A DNA stretch of 10,578 nt, from the NCBI GenBank assembly GCA_036379295.1, contig DASVGY010000176.1, positions 1 through 10,578 of the forward strand, read 5' to 3'. This DNA is from Pseudopedobacter sp036379295 (GTDB lineage Bacteria; Bacteroidota; Bacteroidia; Sphingobacteriales; Sphingobacteriaceae). The notes beneath the pieces are model-generated. The model saw only the letters and a list, made by a program, of their open reading frames with translations. It searched no databases and was not told where the DNA came from. Below, piece after piece: positions 5,216 through 10,578 of the stretch (the first letter of the stretch is position 1; each line of letters opens with the position of its first letter). Position numbers and translations under genes: made by a program.

Positions 5216-7996
5216 ATGGACGATAACAATTACGAAAAAGAAGAAACCTTACACAACATCACTCCGCTCAGCGGTTTATACGAAAACTGGTTTCTAGATT
5301 ATGCTTCCTATGTAATATTAGACCGGGCTGTTCCGCATATTTTCGACGGATTAAAGCCTGTGCAACGTCGTATTTTGCATTCATTAAAAGAAATGGACGA
5401 CGGACGTTTCAATAAAGCGGCCAACGTAATTGGTAACACCATGAAATACCATCCGCATGGCGATGCGTCCATCGGCGATGCAATGGTACAAATTGGGCAA
5501 AAGAATTTATTGATTGATACGCAAGGAAACTGGGGAGATCCCGTTACCGGAGACTCGGCAGCAGCCCCACGTTATATTGAAGCCCGCTTATCTAAATTCG
5601 CTTTAGAAGTTGTATTTAATCCAGATACTACCGAATGGCAATCATCTTACGATGGTAGAAATAAAGAACCCGTTACATTGCCGGTAAAGTTCCCTCTTTT
5701 ACTAGCGCAAGGCGCAGAAGGTATTGCAGTTGGTTTGGCCACCAAAGTAATGCCTCACAATTTTATTGAATTGATTGACGCATCCATAGAGGTTTTAAAG
5801 GGCAATCGCCCCAATATTTTGCCCGATTTTATGACGGGCGGTATGGCCGATTTTTCTGCATACAATGAAGGCCAGCGAGGTGGGAAAATCAGGGTGAGGG
5901 CTAAAATTTCAGAAATAGATAAAAAAACCTTAGTTATCACAGAAATCCCTTTTTCAACCACTACCATCGGTTTAATTGACAGCATCATTTCTGCCAATGA
6001 CAAAGGAAAAATCAAAATCAAAAAAATTGAAGATAACACCGCAAAAGATGTAGAAATTGTGGTGCACTTGGCTCCGGGGATTTCTCCGGATGTAACCATT
6101 GATGCACTTTACGCTTTTACCAGTTGCGAGGTTTCCATATCGCCAAACACCTGCATCATCAAAGGGGATAAGCCTCATTTCATGAGCGTGAACGACATTT
6201 TAGTCGAAAGTACGCATTACACTAAAAATCTTTTAAAAAGAGAATTGGAGATTAAACTGCATGATTTGCAGGAGAAAATTTTCTTCAGTTCTTTACTCAA
6301 AATATTTATTCAGGAAGGGATGTACAAACATCCTGATTATGAAAACTCGGCAAATTTTGAAGAAGTTTTAGTGGTTTTACACCGATTGTTTGACCCTTTT
6401 AAACCAAGTTTGTACCGAGAGATTTTACCCGAGGATTTCAAAAAACTGATTGATAAGCCAATGAGTAGCATCACCCGTTTTGACGTTAAAAAAGCGGACG
6501 AGCAAATGGCAAATCTTGAAAAAGAAATCAAAAGCGTAAAACACGATTTACGTCATTTAACCGATTATGCGATTGCATACTTTAATCGCTTAAAAGAAAA
6601 ATTTGGAAAAGGTAGGGAGCGTAAAACAGAAATCAGAGCTTTTGACAAGGTTGAAGCTTCGCAAGTTGCGCTGGCAAACACCAAGTTTTACGTAAATAAA
6701 GTTGATGGGTTTATTGGAACAGGTTTAAAGAAAGACGAATATGCCTTTGATTGTTCTGATTTGGATGATATTGTGGTTTTTAGGGAAGATGGTATTTGCT
6801 TGGTTACCAAAGTACAGGATAAAACATTTGTAGGCAAAGGCATTTTGCACATTGGCGTTTTTAAGAAAAACGATGAACGCACCATTTACAACATGATTTA
6901 TAAAGATGGTAAAACTGGCGTTGCTTATATCAAACGTTTTGCAATTGGTGGCGTTACCCGCGATAAGGAGTACGATTTAACCAAAGGTACAAAAGGCAGC
7001 AAAGTTTTATATTTTACTGCAAACCCAAATGGCGAGGCAGAAGTAATTAATGTGGCTTTAAAGCCGATGTCGAAGCTGCGTAAACTCACTTTTGACCATG
7101 ATTTTGCCGAAACCGCCATTAAAGGCAGAGCTTCGCAGGGAAACATCCTAACCAAATTCGCCATCAAAAAAATCACTTTAAAATCAAAAGGTGTTTCTAC
7201 TTTGGCCGGGCGTAAAATCTGGTACGATCCGATAATCAAACGTTTAAATGAAAACGGACATGGGCGTTATTTAGGCGAGTTCCAGGCAGAAGACAAAATT
7301 CTTTGTGTGTTTAATGACGGTAGTTATGAGCTTTCTAGTTTTGATTTAAGCAACCACTTTGACGATAAAATGGTTCGTATTGAAAAATTTGAAGCAGAAA
7401 AAGTGTTTGCGTGTATCCACATGGACGGAAAAACTAAAAACTATTACATCAAACGTTTTGTATTTGAGGATTTAGCTATTGGCAAAAGAGCAGGCTTTAT
7501 TAACGAAGAGCCAGGTTCAAAAATGCTGATTTTGAGCGGTGCCGACCATCCGATTGTTAAGGTAGAAGCCTTAAAAGGGAAATCACAAATTTTTGATGAA
7601 CAGGAAATTGATTTATCAGAAGCCATTGATGTAAAAGGGATGAAAGCGCAGGGCAATAAACTGAGTCCGCATGATGTGCAAAATATCACCTTAATTTCTG
7701 AGGAAAGCGAAGAAGTAGAAGAGAATGATGCTGACGAAAATGACGATGATAACGGAGGAGAAGCAGAAAACAATGATGATATTTCGGACGTTACCACTGA
7801 AAAAGCAGCGCCAAGCGAAAAAGCAACACCGGCCGAACCGTCTAAATCAGCGGAAGTAAAAGAACCATCAAAAGCAGAAGAGCCTAAAAAACCAGCCTTT
7901 ACCTCAAACCCAAAACCTATAAAAAAAGTTGATTTTGAAATTACCAATCCGGATGATATTAAACTGGATGATAAGGGGCAATTGGGGTTATTTTAG
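5216..7996 (+). CDS. parC: DNA topoisomerase IV subunit A (ParC type)
   Basis: DNA-cleaving subunit of topoisomerase IV, partner of the ParE encoded upstream. The N-terminal breakage-reunion domain includes the DGLKPVQRR block (44-52), KYHPHGD (77-83) and the catalytic R119-Y120 in AAAPRYIEARLSK, where Tyr forms the covalent 5'-phosphate link. A coiled-coil arm is visible at about 420-460, followed by a C-terminal DNA-wrapping region (about 490-828) of blade-like repeats with no GyrA box, which favours topoisomerase IV over gyrase. At 926 residues it is much longer than E. coli ParC (about 752). The extra length includes a tail from residue 829: a run rich in Glu, Asp and Asn, a Lys/Ala/Pro/Glu-rich linker, then DFEITNPDDIKL and the last five residues QLGLF (922-926). 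The tail is probably disordered, and QLGLF resembles a sliding-clamp-binding motif. The ATG at 5216 follows directly after repeat R3. An intrinsic terminator lies 42 nt past the stop. Confidence 0.93.
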   Translation: MDDNNYEKEETLHNITPLSGLYENWFLDYASYVILDRAVPHIFDGLKPVQRRILHSLKEMDDGRFNKAANVIGNTMKYHPHGDASIGDAMVQIGQKNLLIDTQGNWGDPVTGDSAAAPRYIEARLSKFALEVVFNPDTTEWQSSYDGRNKEPVTLPVKFPLLLAQGAEGIAVGLATKVMPHNFIELIDASIEVLKGNRPNILPDFMTGGMADFSAYNEGQRGGKIRVRAKISEIDKKTLVITEIPFSTTTIGLIDSIISANDKGKIKIKKIEDNTAKDVEIVVHLAPGISPDVTIDALYAFTSCEVSISPNTCIIKGDKPHFMSVNDILVESTHYTKNLLKRELEIKLHDLQEKIFFSSLLKIFIQEGMYKHPDYENSANFEEVLVVLHRLFDPFKPSLYREILPEDFKKLIDKPMSSITRFDVKKADEQMANLEKEIKSVKHDLRHLTDYAIAYFNRLKEKFGKGRERKTEIRAFDKVEASQVALANTKFYVNKVDGFIGTGLKKDEYAFDCSDLDDIVVFREDGICLVTKVQDKTFVGKGILHIGVFKKNDERTIYNMIYKDGKTGVAYIKRFAIGGVTRDKEYDLTKGTKGSKVLYFTANPNGEAEVINVALKPMSKLRKLTFDHDFAETAIKGRASQGNILTKFAIKKITLKSKGVSTLAGRKIWYDPIIKRLNENGHGRYLGEFQAEDKILCVFNDGSYELSSFDLSNHFDDKMVRIEKFEAEKVFACIHMDGKTKNYYIKRFVFEDLAIGKRAGFINEEPGSKMLILSGADHPIVKVEALKGKSQIFDEQEIDLSEAIDVKGMKAQGNKLSPHDVQNITLISEESEEVEENDADENDDDNGGEAENNDDISDVTTEKAAPSEKATPAEPSKSAEVKEPSKAEEPKKPAFTSNPKPIKKVDFEITNPDDIKLDDKGQLGLF

Positions 7997-8038
7997 CTTA
8001 ATTTGATAATCAAAATTGTTCCCTTTAAATATTTTATA

Positions 8039-8077
8039 GCGACTAACTGAACGTATTAAGTTAGTCGCATTTGTTTT
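8039..8077 (+). terminator. Intrinsic terminator of the parC transcript
   Basis: GCGACTAACT (8039-8048) and AGTTAGTCGC (8059-8068) form a perfect 10-bp stem with a 10-nt loop, followed at once by ATTTGTTTT. It begins 42 nt after the parC stop codon and separates the topoisomerase block from the LiaF-like operon. Confidence 0.85.
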
Positions 8078-8208
8078 GCAACGGTAGAAAACCACCAACT
8101 ATTTCACCGATAATTTCCCTTCTTCCACCGAATTTTTAATTCCTCCTATCGATTGGTTGTGGCTACTTGCTCAAATTACTTCCACTTTTACACCATAAAC
8201 AAAAAGAA
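8078..8208 (+). promoter_or_regulatory. Leader of the LiaF-like operon
   Basis: This 131-nt non-coding stretch between the terminator and the next start codon should hold the promoter of the downstream operon. I found no exact TAnnTTTG box; TAATTTCC near 8112-8119 is a partial match. The AAAAAGAA just before 8209 is the likely A-rich translation signal. Confidence 0.3.
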
Positions 8209-9021
8209 ATGGAAAATTCAGAATTACAAAACAGGCCAAAGCAACATGCAAAAAAAGTGTTGGGGGCCGCAATCTTGATTATTGGTTTGGCACTTTTAGC
8301 CAACCAAATGGGGGCCGACTTGCCCAACTGGCTGCTTAGCTGGCCTATGTTTTTAATTGTTTTAGGGATTACCAGCGGTATAAAGCACCAGTTTAGAACC
8401 AGCGGATGGATAATTATGACTTTAATTGGCGTTGTGTTTCTTGCAGAAAAGATTTTTCCGGCTTTATCCGTATCACAATATACTTGGCCACTTATTTTAA
8501 TAGGTTTAGGAATCTTCTTTATTTTTGGTAAAAGCTTTAAAACACATGATTGTAAAAGGCGAAAGAGGTGGCAGCAGCGTTATGGCAATCCTAACGATAA
8601 CATCAACGATAATTTTGCCTACGCCGAAGTACCAAAAAATGAAGAACCTGCAACAGCACAAACTGAGTACCACGTTGCGGGTGAAGAATTTATAGACAGT
8701 GTTTCTGTTTTTGGTGGTACTAAAAAAAATATTCTTTCTAAAAACTTTAAAGGTGGCGATGTAACCAACATCATGGGCGGCGCAGAACTTAACTTTTACC
8801 ACGCAGATATTAATGGCGTGGTAGTTTTAGATGTGGTTCAAATGTTTGGAGGAACAAAAATTATTGTTCCACCATCTTGGGAAGTAGTTACCGAAATGGC
8901 CGCAGTTTTTGGAGGCATTGATGATAAAAGGTCTCTTAATCAGGTTTTAACTGATAAAAGTAAGGTGTTATTAATTAAAGGTACTTCCATTTTTGGGGGT
9001 ATAGATATCCGTAATTACTAA
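8209..9021 (+). CDS. LiaF-like membrane protein (four TM helices, YvqF-type domain)
   Basis: A 270-residue membrane protein with an N-terminal LiaF-type transmembrane region and a C-terminal cytosolic or surface domain of the YvqF/LiaF (cell-wall-antibiotic response) kind. Four hydrophobic helices are visible at about 16-33, 41-58, 66-82 and 93-107, followed by a basic stretch (KRRKRW, 116-121) that suggests the cytosolic side, and a polar linker to about 155. The C-terminal part has five regularly spaced glycine turns: VFGG (167-170), IMGG (188-191), MFGG (212-215), VFGG (233-236) and IFGG (261-264), suggesting a repetitive beta structure. In Firmicutes LiaF restrains a cell-envelope-stress two-component system; the kinase and regulator two genes downstream make a similar role plausible here, by inference. 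I chose ATG at 8209 because of its A-rich leader. The frame extends upstream to a TTG at 8167, but those 14 residues add no conserved feature. Confidence 0.8.
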   Translation: MENSELQNRPKQHAKKVLGAAILIIGLALLANQMGADLPNWLLSWPMFLIVLGITSGIKHQFRTSGWIIMTLIGVVFLAEKIFPALSVSQYTWPLILIGLGIFFIFGKSFKTHDCKRRKRWQQRYGNPNDNINDNFAYAEVPKNEEPATAQTEYHVAGEEFIDSVSVFGGTKKNILSKNFKGGDVTNIMGGAELNFYHADINGVVVLDVVQMFGGTKIIVPPSWEVVTEMAAVFGGIDDKRSLNQVLTDKSKVLLIKGTSIFGGIDIRNY

Positions 9022-9025
9022 TAAA

Positions 9026-9370
9026 ATGAATTGGTTTGTAGCAAAATTGATATTTGAAATAAAAAGCGAAGACAGTAAATTCGTTCAGTTTGATGAGCAG
9101 CTTCGCTTAATTGAAGCAATTGACCAGCAGCTAGCGCTGGAAATGGCTTATCAATTAGGTTTAATGCAGCAAGAAGATGCGGTTGAAAATAAAAAACCCA
9201 AGGTGGTTTGGAAGTTTGTTGCGGTAACAGAAATTGAAAACATAGGCGAAATTGCCCATGGTAAAGAAATCCATTATAAAATTACTGAACCAGAAAACGC
9301 AGAACAATACCTGGCTTTGGCACAAATTAAAGCCGATGCTTTAAAAAACAAAAAGTCATTAACTCAATAA
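9026..9370 (+). CDS. DUF4288 family protein
   Basis: A 114-residue soluble protein that I assign to DUF4288 from the N-terminal strand NWFVAKLIFEI (2-12), the QFDEQLRLI block (21-29), a helix rich in Ala, Leu and Gln, and the W-K-F-V-A-V strand (62-67) with the following glycine-containing loop. The function of the family is unknown. It starts 4 nt after the LiaF-like gene and ends 1 nt before the histidine kinase start, so it is almost certainly co-transcribed and may be translationally coupled to both. It has no signal peptide, membrane segment or catalytic motif I can name. Its place between a LiaF-like protein and a sensor kinase suggests, without proving, a link to that signalling module. 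Confidence 0.75.
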   Translation: MNWFVAKLIFEIKSEDSKFVQFDEQLRLIEAIDQQLALEMAYQLGLMQQEDAVENKKPKVVWKFVAVTEIENIGEIAHGKEIHYKITEPENAEQYLALAQIKADALKNKKSLTQ

Positions 9371-9371
9371 G

Positions 9372-10406
9372 GTGGTAGTTTCCCCATTATCAAACAGTAA
9401 ATTTAAGTGGGTTTTTGTTTTGTTGATGGCGGTTTTTACCGCTTTTCAATATTATACCCTCACGCTATTTAGGGTGGATGCTTTCACCGCCCTCAACGAT
9501 AGCTTTATTTCTAATATATTACTGGCGCTAAGCTGCTGGTTAATTAGCAATAGCTTATCATTTTATCGCCCAAACGGTTACAAATATCTTTTTGTATTGG
9601 TGTGGTGTAAGGTGTTAGCCGCAATTTACGTGTATGTGCTTACGCTGGTATTTAGCAACATGGGTTTGTACACAAACGCTAACCACTTGTTTTTGCAACT
9701 TTCGCTGCCCTTGCGTTTTATGTTTGCATTGGTACTTATAGGAGGTATGGCTACCGTAAGCATACTTTGGTACCGGCAAGAAGAAAATCGGGAGTTTGCA
9801 AAACGAAAAAGCGAAGCAGAAAAGTTAACCAAAGAAATTGAATTAGCCTCTTTAAGAGAAAAGCTGCAACCACACTTTCTATTTAACAGTTTAAATTCTA
9901 TTAGCTCCTTAATCATCACGCAGCCAAAAGAAGCCCGTAAAATGGTGCATCAACTTTCAGATTTTTTGCGTGGGACCTTAAGAAGAGATGACACGTTAAC
10001 TGATTTAAAATCAGAGTTGGCACACTTAAAACTGTACCTTGAAATAGAAAAAGTTAGGTTTGGAAACCGATTAAACACGCAGATTTTGGCGGATGATGCA
10101 GTGCTAACTAAAACCTTGCCGCCAATGCTTTTGCAGCCCTTAGTTGAAAATGCCATCAAATTTGGCTTGTATGATACCCTTGATGAAGTTACCATCTCTG
10201 TTTCGGCAAGTATTCAAAATCCCTACCTACAAATCACTATTACAAACCCTTTTGATGCCACAACCTCGCACACAAACAAAGGAACCGGCTTCGGTTTATC
10301 AAGCACCAAAAGAAGATTGCAATTATTATACAGTCGCAGCGATTTGTTGAGCACAGAAAAGCTAAACGGAACGTTCATTAGCACATTAAAAATACCACAA
10401 ATATGA
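9372..10406 (+). CDS. LytS-type sensor histidine kinase, GTG start
   Basis: A 344-residue membrane sensor kinase of the LytS/His_kinase family (the type paired with LytTR regulators). Four hydrophobic segments lie at about 12-30, 45-62, 71-94 and 112-134, with no large extracellular domain, so any signal is probably sensed in the membrane or through a partner. A short helical linker (138-165) leads to the phosphoacceptor block REKLQPHFLFNSLNSI, with H168 as the likely phosphorylated residue. The ATPase part has PPMLLQPLVENAIKFG with N260 as the N-box Asn, and the glycine-rich G304-x-G306-x-G308 motif. The frame has a stop at 9360-9362, and GTG at 9372 is the only plausible start that keeps the first membrane helix whole; the next Met lies inside that helix. 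The 3' end overlaps the response-regulator ATG by 4 nt (ATGA), indicating translational coupling. Confidence 0.9.
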   Translation: MVVSPLSNSKFKWVFVLLMAVFTAFQYYTLTLFRVDAFTALNDSFISNILLALSCWLISNSLSFYRPNGYKYLFVLVWCKVLAAIYVYVLTLVFSNMGLYTNANHLFLQLSLPLRFMFALVLIGGMATVSILWYRQEENREFAKRKSEAEKLTKEIELASLREKLQPHFLFNSLNSISSLIITQPKEARKMVHQLSDFLRGTLRRDDTLTDLKSELAHLKLYLEIEKVRFGNRLNTQILADDAVLTKTLPPMLLQPLVENAIKFGLYDTLDEVTISVSASIQNPYLQITITNPFDATTSHTNKGTGFGLSSTKRRLQLLYSRSDLLSTEKLNGTFISTLKIPQI

Positions 10407-10578
10407 TTAAAGCCTTAATTATCGACGATGAGCCTTTAGCCAGAAACATCATCAAAGAATACTTGTTAAATTTTCCGCAGATACAGGTGATGGAAGAATG
10501 TGGTAATGGTTTTGAGGGCCTAAAAGCGATAAATCAGCATAAACCACAACTCGTTTTTTTAGATATACAAATGCCTAA
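10403..10578 (+). CDS. Response regulator, probably LytTR type (5' part only)
   Basis: The first 58 codons of a two-component response regulator; the frame is open at the window end. The receiver-domain pattern is clear: the acidic pocket D8-D9 in LIIDDEPLAR, and phosphoacceptor D54 in VFLDIQMP. The DDEPLAR start and the pairing with a LytS-type kinase are typical of LytTR DNA-binding regulators, but the output domain lies outside the window, so that part is inference. It starts inside the stop codon of the kinase gene (4-nt overlap). Confidence 0.92.
   Translation, partial: MIKALIIDDEPLARNIIKEYLLNFPQIQVMEECGNGFEGLKAINQHKPQLVFLDIQMP

Noticed and set aside
7444..7947. 167-codon minus-strand open frame rich in Ser and Phe
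   Set aside because: Antisense to the low-complexity acidic tail of ParC. Its composition follows from the Glu/Asp/Lys codons on the other strand, and it has no motif.
2064..7996. Gyrase (gyrB/gyrA) instead of topoisomerase IV
   Set aside because: The B subunit has ParE length, no GyrA box was seen in the A subunit, and the two genes lie near each other; topoisomerase IV is the better fit, although only a tree with the other paralogues would settle it.
8002..8014. TTTGAT-A-ATCAAA palindrome just after parC
   Set aside because: The arms are AT-rich with a one-base centre, too tight for a hairpin; the strong terminator at 8039-8077 explains transcription end. It could be a binding site but nothing supports that.
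8167..8208. TTG-initiated 14-residue N-terminal extension of the LiaF-like protein
   Set aside because: The extension has no conserved feature, and the ATG at 8209 has an A-rich leader typical of this lineage.
10144..10350. 68-codon open frame within the histidine kinase
   Set aside because: It overlaps the conserved ATPase region of the kinase in another frame and has no independent evidence.

Overview
The window looks like chromosomal DNA from a Bacteroidota organism, most likely Sphingobacteriaceae (Pedobacter-like). The reasons are low-GC coding sequence, A-rich leaders instead of Shine-Dalgarno sites, a match to the Bacteroidota promoter form (TTG, 19 nt, TAnnTTTG) ahead of the topoisomerase gene, and the mix of families: topoisomerase IV B and A subunits with a long acidic A-subunit tail, DUF3891, DUF4288, a LiaF-like protein, and a LytS/LytTR-type two-component pair. 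The genus is inference; no search was run.

Layout. Positions 1-840 (minus) hold most of alanine dehydrogenase, cut by the window edge. A 176-nt AT-rich divergent gap leads to a DUF3891 protein (1017-1790). A 273-nt gap with hairpins and a good promoter match precedes parE (2064-3971), followed by a TTG-started cytidine deaminase, a GxxExxY-family PD-(D/E)XK protein (4715-5095) and parC (5216-7996). A strong intrinsic terminator (8039-8077) closes this block. The last block is a tight same-strand operon: a LiaF-like four-helix membrane protein, a DUF4288 protein, a LytS-type histidine kinase and, overlapping it by 4 nt, the start of a response regulator cut by the window end.

How the genes fit. 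ParE and ParC would form the topoisomerase IV heterotetramer that decatenates sister chromosomes. The kinase, regulator and LiaF-like protein probably form an envelope-sensing module. Alanine dehydrogenase and cytidine deaminase are ordinary metabolic genes.

Two things stand out. First, the GxxExxY gene lies inside a nested, inverted set of 9-nt-period repeats. Every unit left of the gene reads CRGAG and every unit right of it reads the reverse complement, and the set fills the cdd-parC gap from the cdd stop codon to 5 nt before the parC start. This resembles a small mobile or domesticated nuclease-repeat cassette. Second, ParC ends in QLGLF at the tip of an acidic, probably disordered tail. 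That closely matches the bacterial sliding-clamp-binding pentapeptide QL[SD]LF and suggests topoisomerase IV may be tethered to the replication clamp in this lineage.
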